Source of the DNA: Symmachiella macrocystis
GTDB taxonomy: Bacteria > Planctomycetota > Planctomycetia > Planctomycetales > Planctomycetaceae
NCBI RefSeq assembly: GCF_007860075.1
Contig: NZ_SJPP01000002.1
Span: 744,001-808,000, forward strand
Direction of reading: 5' to 3'
Length of the DNA: 64,000 bases
Numbering within the stretch: position 1 is the stretch's first letter; each line of letters opens with the position of its first letter. The translations under genes and the position numbers were made by a program. The notes under the pieces are model-generated. The model did not search any database and was not told the origin of the DNA. It worked only from the letters and a program-made list of their open reading frames with translations. Shown in pieces: positions 7,927-17,383 of the stretch.

Positions 7927-9165
7927 ATGTTTGAGCGGCGACGTTTTTTGCAGACATCTTTGTGTGCTGGTATTTCTTATCTGACCTGCGGCGGTGTTGG
8001 CGGTGCGGACGACACGGCGCCTGATTATCATCTAACGCGGGATGTGCCGACGAAGTTGTTTGATGGCAAACGGTGCTGGAGTCATCCCCGCGCGGGAATC
8101 GTGCAGGGAACAGGGCAGGGAGGTGACCCGCGCGTCGTGATGACGATGAACACTTTGGACTTATCAGGTAGCGACGTGTTCAAAGGGGTATTTGGAATGC
8201 AGACGGACGACTTGGGCAAGTCGTGGACCGAGGCTGCGGAAATGGAGACGCTCGCGCCGCGGATAGAGGACATTAAAGGGCAAGAGCGACCGGTGGCGGT
8301 CAGCGACTTTTGGCCGAAATGGCATGTGAAAACAAATACGCTCCTGGGGACCGGGCACACGGTCGTTTACACACCCGAATGGAAAGTCACGCGGCCTCGT
8401 CCGCGGCACACGGCTTATGCGGTATATGCCCCCAAACAAAGTGATTGGAAAGCTTGGCGGAAGATGGATCTTTCGCATGATGAAAAATTCAACGACGCCG
8501 GAGCCGGTTGCACGCAGCGGTTCGATCTGCCGGACGGGATAATTCTTTTGCCACTGTATTTTGTCCCTGCCGGAAAGAACTCGCATGTCACCGTGGCACG
8601 GTGTGGTTTTGACGGCACGACACTGACCTATCTGGAGAACGGCACGGAATTGCATGTCGACGACAAAACGCGGGGCTTGCACGAACCCTCCTTAACGCGT
8701 TTCGGCGGCCAATACTTTTTGACGATTCGCAATGACAAACGGGGTTACATTACGCGAAGCGAGGATGGACAGCAGTTTGAGCCGATCCAAGAATGGCGAT
8801 TCGACGATGGACAGCCGTTAGGCAATTACAACACGCAGCAACATTGGGTGACGCATAGCGACGGATTGTTTTTGGTGTATACCCGTCGCGGTGCGAATAA
8901 CGACCACGTCTTTCGGCACCGTGCCCCGTTGTTTATAGCTCAAGTCGATCCTGAGCGGTTACGAGTGATTCGCGAGACAGAGCGAGTCTTGGTTCCCGAA
9001 CGGGGCGCACGACTGGGGAATTTTGGTGTTACGGATATCAGCCCGGACGAGACCTGGGTGACCGTCAGCGAATGGATGCAGCCCGAGGGTGTGGAGAAAC
9101 ATGGCAGCGACGGGAGTGTTTATGTCGCGCGGATTCACTGGGCGAAGCCGAATGGACTGGTGTAA
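7927..9165 (+). CDS. Tat-exported sialidase/BNR-repeat-like protein
   Basis: A protein of about 412 residues starting at the ATG at 7927, which has an AAGGA Shine-Dalgarno sequence nine bases upstream; the frame opens earlier at 7882. The N-terminus has a twin-arginine motif (ERRRFLQ) and a hydrophobic stretch. The body is a six-bladed beta-propeller of the sialidase/neuraminidase type with Asp-box-like motifs ([16 protein letters not shown]). Such planctomycete proteins are usually annotated as exo-alpha-sialidase, but the catalytic Arg triad cannot be assigned by eye, so the substrate is uncertain. The 186 bases separating it from the divergent secreted orphan carry the upstream regulatory region. 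Confidence 0.65.
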   Translation: MFERRRFLQTSLCAGISYLTCGGVGGADDTAPDYHLTRDVPTKLFDGKRCWSHPRAGIVQGTGQGGDPRVVMTMNTLDLSGSDVFKGVFGMQTDDLGKSWTEAAEMETLAPRIEDIKGQERPVAVSDFWPKWHVKTNTLLGTGHTVVYTPEWKVTRPRPRHTAYAVYAPKQSDWKAWRKMDLSHDEKFNDAGAGCTQRFDLPDGIILLPLYFVPAGKNSHVTVARCGFDGTTLTYLENGTELHVDDKTRGLHEPSLTRFGGQYFLTIRNDKRGYITRSEDGQQFEPIQEWRFDDGQPLGNYNTQQHWVTHSDGLFLVYTRRGANNDHVFRHRAPLFIAQVDPERLRVIRETERVLVPERGARLGNFGVTDISPDETWVTVSEWMQPEGVEKHGSDGSVYVARIHWAKPNGLV

Positions 9166-9180
9166 CGGCAGGCGATCAAT

Positions 9181-9272
9181 GTAGGGCAGGCTCCAGCCTG
9201 CCGCTCGGATCGAGTCACGCCACACGGAAGTTACGTCGAACAGAAACCACGGCAGGCGGGAGCCTGCCCTAC
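9181..9272. repeat. Inverted repeat pair of a 22-base GTAGGGCAGGCTCC element
   Basis: GTAGGGCAGGCTCCAGCCTGCC at 9181-9202 is matched on the opposite strand at 9251-9272, with one mismatch in 22. Each arm also contains an internal palindrome (GGCAGGCTCC/GGAGCCTGCC). The right arm is identical to a copy at 59274-59295. It lies between the convergent sialidase-like and ABC ATPase genes and could form a long hairpin of about 90 bases. Confidence 0.8.
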
Positions 9273-9320
9273 GGTTGGTTGGGTACGTGCTTCGTTTGGA
9301 GAGCTGCTCCTGGTATCGCG

Positions 9321-9339
9321 CTGGCGGGCAAGCCGCCAG
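9321..9339. repeat. Short palindrome CTGGCGG-GCAAG-CCGCCAG
   Basis: Perfect seven-base arms around a five-base loop, followed by TGGCACCC, 31 bases before the stop of the convergent ABC ATPase gene. It is a second, different palindromic element in the same 200-base spacer. It may help terminate either gene but has no T-run. Confidence 0.6.
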
Positions 9340-9369
9340 TGGCACCCGGAGTATTGCTTGTGCATTGGG

Positions 9370-10386
9370 CTATGCGGAGCCGGTTGGGACGGCGGTAGGT
9401 TCTTTTTCGTCAGACGTGGCGGTGAACATTTCAGCGATCACTTCTTCCAAGGGGCGATCGCTGACGCTGACATCTTCGATCGAGTACCGCGATAGCAAGG
9501 TGGTGAGGACGACGGGGATTTTTGCGCGGAGGACTTTGATTTTGACTCGCGGCGGCTTTTCGTCGAAGACCTCGCCGAATTCGGCCAAATCGGCGGGAAT
9601 GGTCGTGCCGGAGAATTGTAGTTCGATCACTTTATGCGTGCTGAAGCGGTCGACGATGTCCTCCAGCGGGCCGTCGTGTTTGATCACCCCTTCGTTGATG
9701 ATCACCGCCCGTTTGCAGAGGGCCTCGACATCCTTCATGTAGTGGCTCGTGAGCAGGACCGTCAACTTGCGCTCGTCTTGATAGAATTTGAGGAACTCCT
9801 GCACCTTCCGCTGCGATATCACATCGAGGCCGATCGTCGGTTCGTCCAACAGTAGCACGTCGGGACCGTGCAGTAGGGCGGCAATGAGTTCTAGCCGCAT
9901 CCGTTCACCCAAGGAGAGTTCGCGGACCGGTTGGCCGACGAGGTCACGGACTTGGAGCAGATCGGTCAATTCGTCCAGACGATTTTGAAACACATCCGGT
10001 TCGATACGATAGATTTCTTTGTGCAGCTGAAACGATTCTTGCGCCGGCAGATCCCACCAGAGTTGGTTCTTTTGGCCCATCACCAGTGAAAACCGGCGGC
10101 GGTAAGCGTTATCCCGTTGCCAGGGGACATAGCCAAGTACCGTAGCCGTTCCGGCTGTGGGAAAGATCAGTCCGGACAACAGTTTCAATGTGGTCGTTTT
10201 CCCTGCACCGTTGGGCCCCAAGAAGGCAACCATTTCACCTTGATCGATCCGAAAACTGACGTTTTCGACGGCATGGACTTCTTTGAAGTCACGATGAAAC
10301 AGCCCTTTGACCGACGCCATTAGGCCTTCTCGCTTACGGTAAACGCGATAGATTTTCGTCAGGTTGTCAGCTTCGATGGCAATCAT
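9370..10386 (-). CDS. ABC transporter ATP-binding protein (COG4586-like)
   Basis: A 338-residue ATPase with all the ABC motifs: Walker [10 protein letters not shown] near residue 60, a Q-loop in [11 protein letters not shown], the signature [10 protein letters not shown], Walker [13 protein letters not shown] and the H-loop LTSHYMKD. The long N-terminus ([18 protein letters not shown]) and the [17 protein letters not shown] segment fit the uncharacterised ABC-2 exporter ATPases of COG4586. The last ~90 residues form an accessory domain ending in [11 protein letters not shown]-2 permease partners usually lie next to such genes, but none is seen here. The gene lies downstream of a terminator, so it has its own promoter or depends on readthrough. 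Confidence 0.85.
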   Translation of the reverse strand: MIAIEADNLTKIYRVYRKREGLMASVKGLFHRDFKEVHAVENVSFRIDQGEMVAFLGPNGAGKTTTLKLLSGLIFPTAGTATVLGYVPWQRDNAYRRRFSLVMGQKNQLWWDLPAQESFQLHKEIYRIEPDVFQNRLDELTDLLQVRDLVGQPVRELSLGERMRLELIAALLHGPDVLLLDEPTIGLDVISQRKVQEFLKFYQDERKLTVLLTSHYMKDVEALCKRAVIINEGVIKHDGPLEDIVDRFSTHKVIELQFSGTTIPADLAEFGEVFDEKPPRVKIKVLRAKIPVVLTTLLSRYSIEDVSVSDRPLEEVIAEMFTATSDEKEPTAVPTGSA

Positions 10387-10467
10387 GCCGGTATCTTAGA
10401 AAGTCGAGAGGACAACGTCGAGTGGCGCGGGATATTTTGAAGCATTCTGGGGCCTGTCTGCGCGCAG

Positions 10468-10508
10468 AAAAAGGAAGCGGCTCGGAAATGAACCGCTTCC
10501 TTTTTTGG
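10468..10508 (-). terminator. Intrinsic terminator after the tail-specific protease gene
   Basis: GGAAGCGGTTC and GAGCCGCTTCC (minus-strand reading, one G-U pair) form an 11-base-pair stem around a short loop and are followed by TTTTT. On the plus strand the hairpin is followed by a T-run as well, so it could work in both directions. It sits about 30 bases past the protease stop. Confidence 0.8.
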
Positions 10509-10537
10509 GTGAGCATCAGCAAGTCCTGCAGGACAGA

Positions 10538-12673
10538 TTAGCGTGCTTTGGCAGTTGTGCCTTTATGCAGCAAATCAATGTAGTCCAGCATAATGGCCAG
10601 CACTTCGTTGTTGTAATGTTTGTCCGGGAAGATCTCCTTGGGCTTGTTTTCGCCTGGTTTTTTCTCGGTGTCGTCTTTTTCTTCATCCTTGTCCGCCTTG
10701 CTTTCATCACGTTCGCGACGCATCTCTTCTTCGTTGAGGCTAACCGTCTTGCGGTTTTTGCGTTTCAGGTAGCGATTGATGACGCGTTCATCGCGTTGGA
10801 ACCCTTTGTCCGCAAGAACGCGTTTTTGGCTATCCTTTTTCAGGGCGGAGATAATTTCAGGATTGACCGCTGCTGTCGCGGCATAGTTTGCCGGACTAAC
10901 TTGGTCGAACTCCAGGGCATTGTCCAAAAACGATTCGCCGATGTCGAAATGGTCAATCAGCGACGGCAGCGACACATCGGTGGTGACGCCGCGGTTTTGC
11001 GTACTGTCGCCGTTGACGCGATAAAACTGTTGAATCGTAATTTTCAAAGCACCGCCGGTCGGTTCTGATTTGTTGAGCCGGAATTCCGTATCAACAGGCC
11101 GTACACTTTGAACCGTGCCTTTGCCATGTGTTGTGGTGTCACCGACGAGGATTCCTCGTTTGTAATCTTTAATCACTCCGGCAAAAATCTCGGAGGCTGA
11201 GGCGGACAGGCGATTAGTAATGACCATTAACGGTCCGCTATAAGCGACACCTGATGTTTCATCGTCCAGTGCTTCGACGCGTCCCGTTGAGGATTTGACC
11301 TGCACGACGGGCCCCACATCGATGAACAATCCCGAAACGTCGATCGCTTCGATCAAAGCGCCACCGCCGTTATTTCGCAAGTCGATAATGATGCCGTCGA
11401 CACCCCCTTGTGAAGCAAACGATCGCAGCACTTTTTTGACGTCGGTGGCAGTACTTGATGCATCGGCGACGCCGTTTTGGGCAGCGTCGAAGTCGCGATA
11501 GAAGGAGGGGATATTGATCACGCCGATTTTTTCACGGCGACCGTCCATACGTTTTCCGGTATCAATGATCTCACCCGTCACCCGTGAGGATTTCAGTTCA
11601 ATGACTTGGCGGGTCAGGTCGTAGATTTTCGTCTCGCTGTCGTCGGCCGGTTTGACTTGCAGTCGGACGACCGTTCCTTTGGGGCCGCGAATCATTTTGA
11701 CGACTTTGGAAAGCTTCATTTCCACGACGTCAGTGATTTCGCCATCCTCTCCTTGCCCGACACCGATGATTTTGTCCCCTTCTTTCAAGCGACCGTCCGC
11801 GTCAGCGGCGCCACCGGGAACGACTTCTGCGACAATGGTGTAACCGTCGGTCACCCGCAGTGCGGCGCCGATCCCTTGCAACTTCAGTCGCATCGCAATC
11901 TGGAATTCCTCCAGCGTCGATGCGGACATGTAGCTTGAGTGCGGATCAAAGGTCGTGGTCAAAGCGGTCAGGAACATTTCTAAGATTTGTTCCGGCTCGG
12001 TCTGCTCGGTCATCGTGACGATATTGGCATAACGTTTGTGGAGACGTTTTTTTGCCTCTGCCAATGTTTTGGCAGGCGATTCCTCGTCTTTGCGTTTGAC
12101 TGCACCGGCATCCTCGGCCACTTTGTCGGCATCGGAGTCGTCGCCCAATTTCAGGACCAGCAAGTCATACTTGATTTGCTTGCGCCAACGTTCGTCGAGT
12201 TCTGCTTCCGTGGCCCAGTCCGTATCTTTGGCATCGACCACCATGTCTTCTTCGGCATTGAAGTCGTGTTCACTGTCGATGAGAACTTGAGCTTTTTTAA
12301 TCCGATCCAATAGCCGATGCGTGAAAAGCTTGTAGGTTGTGAATGCGAAGCTGACATTGCCGGCTTTGATGTCGTCATCCAGGGTTTTGGATTTTTGACG
12401 CAAAAGTTCGACATCGGCCTTGGTGAGGTACAATTTGCGGGGATCGAGATCCTTAAGAAATCGTTCCAAGAATTTCGCCGAGACGTCATCATCGATCGAC
12501 TGATGGCTGATGTGGAAGCGTTCCACCATTTTTGCCACCAGCATCGCCACGCGCGTTTGCCCTTGGGGTGCATCTTTGAGGCGAGACGCCCCATAAGCCG
12601 TGGCGACCAGCAAGGCGACAGCCAGCGAAAATTTAATAACGACGCGATATGGCGATTTTAAGTTCATGGGCAT
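10538..12673 (-). CDS. prc: Carboxy-terminal processing (tail-specific) protease, S41 family
   Basis: A periplasmic serine protease of about 711 residues (start at the ATG at 12673 or 12667; the frame opens at 12754). A signal anchor, VVIKFSLAVALLVATAYGA, is followed by the Tsp N-terminal helical domain, then a PDZ domain near residue 240 (MRLKLQGIGAAL, VPGGAADADGRLKEGDKIIGVG). The S41 catalytic domain follows, with the nucleophile in NRLSASASEIFAG and the lysine in THGKGTVQ. The C-terminal region (~residues 600-711) carries a long Lys/Asp/Glu-rich coil, as in the Prc/Tsp subfamily. Family members degrade misfolded or tagged envelope proteins and trim cell-wall hydrolases. The gene has its own terminator and is preceded by a 410-base spacer. 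Confidence 0.9.
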   Translation of the reverse strand: MPMNLKSPYRVVIKFSLAVALLVATAYGASRLKDAPQGQTRVAMLVAKMVERFHISHQSIDDDVSAKFLERFLKDLDPRKLYLTKADVELLRQKSKTLDDDIKAGNVSFAFTTYKLFTHRLLDRIKKAQVLIDSEHDFNAEEDMVVDAKDTDWATEAELDERWRKQIKYDLLVLKLGDDSDADKVAEDAGAVKRKDEESPAKTLAEAKKRLHKRYANIVTMTEQTEPEQILEMFLTALTTTFDPHSSYMSASTLEEFQIAMRLKLQGIGAALRVTDGYTIVAEVVPGGAADADGRLKEGDKIIGVGQGEDGEITDVVEMKLSKVVKMIRGPKGTVVRLQVKPADDSETKIYDLTRQVIELKSSRVTGEIIDTGKRMDGRREKIGVINIPSFYRDFDAAQNGVADASSTATDVKKVLRSFASQGGVDGIIIDLRNNGGGALIEAIDVSGLFIDVGPVVQVKSSTGRVEALDDETSGVAYSGPLMVITNRLSASASEIFAGVIKDYKRGILVGDTTTHGKGTVQSVRPVDTEFRLNKSEPTGGALKITIQQFYRVNGDSTQNRGVTTDVSLPSLIDHFDIGESFLDNALEFDQVSPANYAATAAVNPEIISALKKDSQKRVLADKGFQRDERVINRYLKRKNRKTVSLNEEEMRRERDESKADKDEEKDDTEKKPGENKPKEIFPDKHYNNEVLAIMLDYIDLLHKGTTAKAR

Positions 12674-13083
12674 CACACAATTTGTCCGTGGCGATGAATG
12701 AATGGGTCTGATTTCGGCGACTGGTCCCACGGTCCACCCCGGAAATTGGCCCAATCGGGGTTTCTCGGGCCGGTCAAACCGTCCCGCGCGAGTGTTCCTT
12801 AGGCTATTGGCTTAGGGAACTTATCGATCCTATGCGATATCCTAAAACGAGGCAAGATGCAGTTGAGCATCTGCCCGATGCGGAAAGAGCCTAATATAGT
12901 CGGCTCAAATAGCTTACGGTCAACGGCGCGCCGTTGTTGGGTCGGATTTCATGAATTCGACTCAACAGCCGACAATCACCACGCGACAAATGGCAGCGGT
13001 GGCGGAAGGAAAATCTGGCCCAGAAATGACTTTTTCACCAGAGAAAAGCGTCTGTCTGGTGTATTCGGCCAGGGCGGGAAGGC
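12674..13083. other. Spacer of 410 bases with no gene
   Basis: The spacer lies between the protease start and the end of the GGDEF protein gene, both on the minus strand. I see no convincing ORF or RNA gene. An imperfect palindrome occurs around 12796-12821 (TTCCTTAGGC...TTAGGGAA), and a GGCCCAGAAATGAC stretch precedes the GGDEF gene end. The protease promoter should lie here, but no clear -35/-10 pair stands out. Confidence 0.5.
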
Positions 13084-14016
13084 TCAGCCGGCGAGGCAAT
13101 GTTTGATCGATTGACCATCATGCGCATGCAGTTGATTGCGTCCGCGCTGCTGTGACTTAGACAATGCATCCGCACCGCGATTCACGGCCAGATCCGGATT
13201 GTCCAGCGGCCGGCAAGCGGTGTAGCCAAAACTGGCTGTCACAAAAATTTCCGGGCCATGCTCCTCAACGCGAAAATGATACGCGCGAATGGAATCTCGG
13301 GCGGCACCGGCAACTGTCCGCCCGGTCTCGGGATCGGTGTCGGGCAACAAGATGGCCAGCATGTCGGCGGAATAGCGGCAGACCAAATCCTCATCGCGAA
13401 CGGATCGGCAGACGACCGCCATCATTTTTTTGACAAGTTTGTCGCTATCTCCCACACCGAGGCGGCTCCGGAGATTTTCGAACTTGTCGATTTTAATCAA
13501 TAGCAGACCGCTGGTCCGTTCACTCTCTTGCCCGGCGTTCATCAACAGTGCGAGGTTCTCGTCGAACGCCTGCCGTCCCGGTAATCCGGTCGACGGGTCG
13601 GTCGGTTCAATCGTCCACTCGACTTTAAACGGCGTGGGTGCAGGGGAGGGGGCCGCCTCCGGTCGGGGAGTCGCATCGAAGCTGGGATCGTGTCGTCGCA
13701 CCAAACCGGAAATCGCATCCAGCAAGCCGTTGCGTTTTTGCACCAATTGCTCCGTCTGATTGGGCTTGAGAAACGTCCCCGGACATTTTTCCAACAGGCG
13801 GCATACCTCTTGGGCGGTATCGATAGTGGAGATAACGGTTTGAAAGAGTTGAGCCACACCGGCCCGCGCACGTGAGAATGAGCGTTTGTCGCTCCAACGC
13901 GCATAGAAGATTCCGGCTGCGAATCCCGTTCCCGCGGCAATTGCAACAGCCAGCAACACCATGATCCAAAACGAGGAACTGATGTTTCCCAGTTCGCTTG
14001 AAATTGAAGCATTCAT
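13084..14016 (-). CDS. Membrane-anchored GGDEF-domain protein with degenerate active site
   Basis: A 310-residue protein. One transmembrane helix spans residues ~15-38 (FWIMVLLAVAIAAGTGFAAGIF), a helical linker follows to ~125, and a GGDEF (diguanylate cyclase-type) domain runs from ~140 (DPSTGLPGRQAFDENLALL) to ~300. The fold markers LLIKIDKFENLRSRLG and VTASFGYTACR are present. The signature loop reads RYSADM where RYGGDEF is expected, so both glycines and the Glu are lost. It is therefore probably not an active cyclase; it may sense GTP or c-di-GMP or act as a scaffold. It has its own spacers on both sides and no partner. Confidence 0.8.
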   Translation of the reverse strand: MNASISSELGNISSSFWIMVLLAVAIAAGTGFAAGIFYARWSDKRSFSRARAGVAQLFQTVISTIDTAQEVCRLLEKCPGTFLKPNQTEQLVQKRNGLLDAISGLVRRHDPSFDATPRPEAAPSPAPTPFKVEWTIEPTDPSTGLPGRQAFDENLALLMNAGQESERTSGLLLIKIDKFENLRSRLGVGDSDKLVKKMMAVVCRSVRDEDLVCRYSADMLAILLPDTDPETGRTVAGAARDSIRAYHFRVEEHGPEIFVTASFGYTACRPLDNPDLAVNRGADALSKSQQRGRNQLHAHDGQSIKHCLAG

Positions 14017-14111
14017 CGCAATTGACCGTTATTGAATTTGCAGTGGTGAAGGCGCACCCACGACCGCATCTCAGTAGGTGTAGCAAGGTGGCCCGTTACA
14101 CAAAAACGTAG

Positions 14112-14130
14112 CCCGCAGGCGGCTTGCGGG
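14112..14130. repeat. Palindrome CCCGCA-N7-TGCGGG
   Basis: Six-base perfect arms in the 188-base spacer upstream of the GGDEF gene, within GTAGCCCGCAGGCGGCTTGCGGGGAC. It resembles the other short palindromic elements found at gene ends in this window. Confidence 0.5.
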
Positions 14131-14204
14131 GACGGTCGGTGTTGTCTTTTCACAACAGATCGGGTCACAACATCACCGATTGTGACGGTTTTAACGTCCA
14201 GCGT

Positions 14205-15620
14205 TCATTTGGTCCGGTCGGCTTGTGCCGGTTCGGACGCCTGTTGAGCTGAAGCGGCAACCGGCAGGAATTCGACGCTGGTGGCGAGTTGGAGGTCGCG
14301 GCCTTCGAATTTTTCTTGCACGTCTTTGCCCACCGTGAAAATCAACGCGATTTGGCGTCCATCCGCCGCCGCGATCAGATAGTGGATCCAGGTCACCTCA
14401 TGGTCACCGATTTTCCCGAAGGTTTCGACGCGATAGATGTATCGTCCCTCCTCGCCATCGACCGCTTTGCCATTGACCGCTTTGCCTTTGACCTGCTCGA
14501 CCGATGTGACCCCCTGAAACTGTTCTCCCAAGGTCGTTTGGATGTCTTTGAGGAATCGATCTTCGGAGAGGTGTTTACCCGGCTTCGCTGATTTGAGCGG
14601 GGCGATCTTGCATTGGGCGAGAAAACTGCCGTGATCGACCAGGCGAAAAGCAGCAGCATCCCGTTCGTGTTTGTAAAGGTGCCACAAACGATCGTGGAAA
14701 AAGCGGACGTTCCAGGCATTAGAATCGAAGGCGATCAACAAATTCGCCGGATTCGGTTCCAAGGGAACGCCGGCCAGCGATTCGTCCGACAATGACTTTT
14801 CGCCCGTTTTGAGGGCGCGGTTCAGGGTGACTTGAGCTTCGACATCCAATCCTTGCGAGACAACGCCGATGGTCCGTTTTTCGGATTGTTTGAGTTCCAT
14901 TTTTGTCACATAGCTATTCTTCACATCAAACCAGAAATCACCATCGACCGTAACTGTTGTAAAGGCGCCGTAGATGGCGCCGGTCAACTCGCCGGCGAAA
15001 TGCACCTGCAACAAATCGTTCTCCACCGATTTGGCTGTGCACTCAATCCCCCCTTTTTCAACAGCTTCCAGCGACGTAAAGAATTGAGCCGCCCAATCGT
15101 CGAGCTTCCAGGTATCCCCGATTTCCACATCGCGGCTAGGCAACAGGACCAGGACAGCCAGGCTGTCTCCCGGTGCACCGAGTAATTGTAACTCGGTAAA
15201 GTATAGGGGACGCTCAGGGCTGTGATACCGCACTCCGTTGGGTTGTCCCTCGGCGACGATCAATTTGTTTTTTTGGCGCAGCCTCGGCAAAGTGGTTTGG
15301 CCGTCAACTTGGATGTTGGCATGCGCGGATCGATAATACCGCACGCAGCGCAGAGCACGGGAATCGCGCCCTGCGGGGGGCAACCGCCGCTCATCATAAT
15401 CGAGTTCTGCCTCGGCATTCAGTTTCATACTGATCGCCGTTTTTTTATCGCCGGCGGAAGCTTGCATCTTGCCGGTGACTTTCATTTCGACGGTCACGGC
15501 GAATTCGCGTGGGTTCGTATAGTCTTCGACAAGCGAATACGCATCGGCGGCGGTCGACGGCGTGGGAAACGCCCCGCAAATCACGACTAACAACAAGCAG
15601 CGCACGGTCATCCGGAACAT
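14205..15620 (-). CDS. Secreted hypothetical protein
   Basis: A protein of about 471 residues from the ATG at 15620, with a standard signal peptide (MTVRCLLLVVICGAF, cleavage near STAADA). The mature part is predominantly beta, with long stretches of alternating polarity (EFAVTVEMKVTGKMQA, FWFDVKNSYVTKMELKQSEKRTIG), as in lipid-binding or outer-membrane-associated beta folds. No enzyme motif is visible. The last ~150 residues (YRVETFGKIGDHEVTWIHYLIAAADGRQIALIF) resemble small beta-sandwich modules. I do not recognise the family; it is a planctomycete-type exported orphan. An upstream TTG at 15659 is possible but would hide the signal peptide. Confidence 0.65.
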   Translation of the reverse strand: MFRMTVRCLLLVVICGAFPTPSTAADAYSLVEDYTNPREFAVTVEMKVTGKMQASAGDKKTAISMKLNAEAELDYDERRLPPAGRDSRALRCVRYYRSAHANIQVDGQTTLPRLRQKNKLIVAEGQPNGVRYHSPERPLYFTELQLLGAPGDSLAVLVLLPSRDVEIGDTWKLDDWAAQFFTSLEAVEKGGIECTAKSVENDLLQVHFAGELTGAIYGAFTTVTVDGDFWFDVKNSYVTKMELKQSEKRTIGVVSQGLDVEAQVTLNRALKTGEKSLSDESLAGVPLEPNPANLLIAFDSNAWNVRFFHDRLWHLYKHERDAAAFRLVDHGSFLAQCKIAPLKSAKPGKHLSEDRFLKDIQTTLGEQFQGVTSVEQVKGKAVNGKAVDGEEGRYIYRVETFGKIGDHEVTWIHYLIAAADGRQIALIFTVGKDVQEKFEGRDLQLATSVEFLPVAASAQQASEPAQADRTK

Positions 15621-15976
15621 CGGCTTCACTTTCTGTTTTCGCTCAAAAAACCAGCTCAATCAGCCTCTCGCGATTTTGCTTTTACATAATCTGACAGGTG
15701 GTGAGAAGCCCAGGGTGGGACTGGAAGTTCGGAGTAGGCAGGCATCAAGGTACACACGGCACGTTGGCAACAACTAATAAACCGTTCCTGGCCGGCGAAG
15801 TCGCTCAACCGGACTGGCAAACCGGGTGGTATTAAGTAAGATAGATCGACATCCACTGATATGACGGTCCGGCGGTTGTTGTTCATGCCGAAGACTGATT
15901 TTCGCAGATATTCAGAATGCATCGACCACGATCATCATAATACCGGCTTGCAAATTTCCTCACCGGCCCTTTTGAG
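15621..15976. other. Divergent spacer of 356 bases, no convincing gene
   Basis: The spacer separates the secreted orphan (minus) from the DUF1501 gene (plus), so promoters for both must lie here. An 88-codon minus-strand frame occupies 15656-15922, but it lacks a domain, a signal or a good ribosome site and is judged non-coding. No clear promoter pair was found. Confidence 0.5.
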
Positions 15977-17347
15977 ATGACACACCCCAAAAAACCACCT
16001 GCCCCTTGTATCGGCACAATACGTCGCAGGACATTTTTGCGCTCCGGATTGGTGGGATGGTCCGCATTAGGGTTGGCAGATTTATTGCGTGCCGAAAGTT
16101 TGGCCGCTTCTGCGGGGCAATCCGCAAAGAGCGGCAAGTCGATCATTTTGTTGTGGCTGTGGGGCGGTCCGAGTCACATGGAGACGTTCGACCTCAAACC
16201 GCAAGCGTCAGCGGAATTTCGGGGAGAGTTCGATCCGATTGCAACGACTGTCCCCGGTTTAGAAATCAGCGAGCACCTGCCGAAACTGGCCGGGTTGGGG
16301 GACAAGTTCGCTCTCGTCCGCTCAATCAGTCACGACAGCCCGGGGCATGTGAATAGCACGCATACGATGTTGTCGGGCTATCCAGGCAACGCATTGGAAC
16401 AGCCCCCTTACGCCCCCGATCATCCCGACTTGTTCGCGGTCACGGGCAAACTCCTGGGGAGTCGCGTTGATGGGATGCCGCCGTTGGTCTCCATGCCTTT
16501 TACGCGATATCAGGGCGGCGCGTACCTTGGGACGGCGCACAATCCGTTTGTTGTCAAAGCGGATCCCAACTCCGACAAATTCAGCGTGCCGAATACTTCG
16601 TTGGCCGGCATGACCAAACCGCAATTTGCACAGCGACTCGATTTGCTCAAGGAATTCGACCAATACCGCCGCGACGTCGATGCGTCGGGGATGATGGATT
16701 CGGTGGATGAATTCAATCACAAAGCGGTCTCCATGCTGACCGGCGATGCTGCTCGGGATGCCTTTGATATCGGCCGTGAAGATCCTCGCACGCGTGATCG
16801 TTACGGACGGCATGCGGTGGGTCAGCGTTGTTTGTTGGCGCGACGATTGGTCGAAGCGGGAGCGCGGATGGTTTCCATCGACTTTGCGACGGTGCCCGGA
16901 CAAAAGGCGTTCAGTTGGGATGACCATGCGTCGGTGTGGAATATTTTTGAGCAAATGAAAATACGCCTGCCGGTGCTCGATCAAGTCGCCTCGGCACTGG
17001 TGGAGGACATCCACTACCGCGGTCTGCAAGATGATGTGTTGTTGGTCGTGATGGGAGAAATGTCGCACACGCCGCGGTTGAGCAATTTTAAAGGCCAACC
17101 GGGTCGCGAGCACTGGGGCCGCACGATGTCGGTCTTTCTCTCCGGGGGTGGCATGCCGATGGGCCAAGCAGTGGGGGCGACGAATTCCAAAGGGGACGAA
17201 GTTCTCAGCCGTTTGGTGAGGCCCAACGACCTGTTGGCCACATGGTACAAGCACCTCGGCGTACCGCTGGCGACGCATTTCCCCGACCATGGCGGCCGCC
17301 CAACGCCGATCCTGCCCAATGGCGCGCCGATTGCTGAGTTGATCTGA
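15977..17347 (+). CDS. DUF1501 domain-containing Tat-exported protein
   Basis: A 456-residue protein typical of planctomycetes. It starts with a twin-arginine signal (RRRTFLRSG) followed by a hydrophobic segment. The body is the DUF1501 domain, related to the alkaline phosphatase/sulfatase superfamily: ILLWLWGGPSHMETFDLKP near residue 57, ALVRSISHDSPGHVNSTHTMLSGYPG, and near the C-terminus VVMGEMSHTPRL and HFPDHGGRPTPILPNG. In planctomycete genomes these genes usually pair with a DUF1549/DUF1553 cytochrome gene. No such partner is adjacent here. The biochemical role is unknown; export to the periplasm is inferred from the Tat signal. Confidence 0.88.
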   Translation: MTHPKKPPAPCIGTIRRRTFLRSGLVGWSALGLADLLRAESLAASAGQSAKSGKSIILLWLWGGPSHMETFDLKPQASAEFRGEFDPIATTVPGLEISEHLPKLAGLGDKFALVRSISHDSPGHVNSTHTMLSGYPGNALEQPPYAPDHPDLFAVTGKLLGSRVDGMPPLVSMPFTRYQGGAYLGTAHNPFVVKADPNSDKFSVPNTSLAGMTKPQFAQRLDLLKEFDQYRRDVDASGMMDSVDEFNHKAVSMLTGDAARDAFDIGREDPRTRDRYGRHAVGQRCLLARRLVEAGARMVSIDFATVPGQKAFSWDDHASVWNIFEQMKIRLPVLDQVASALVEDIHYRGLQDDVLLVVMGEMSHTPRLSNFKGQPGREHWGRTMSVFLSGGGMPMGQAVGATNSKGDEVLSRLVRPNDLLATWYKHLGVPLATHFPDHGGRPTPILPNGAPIAELI

Positions 17348-17364
17348 GCGCACCGTCTGTGATG

Positions 17365-17383
17365 GTATTATTTGAAATAATAC
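17365..17383. repeat. 19-base perfect palindrome over the symporter stop codon
   Basis: GTATTATTT-G-AAATAATAC, nine-base arms around one base, spans the last codons and TAA stop of the sodium/solute symporter and lies 18 bases past the convergent DUF1501 stop. It may act as a compact AT-rich terminator or block between converging transcripts, or be an accident of the YYFK-stop codons. Confidence 0.55.

Noticed and set aside
15656-15922. 88-codon minus-strand frame in the divergent spacer before the DUF1501 gene
   Set aside because: No signal, domain or good ribosome site. It overlaps the next gene's frame and occupies the space where promoters are expected.
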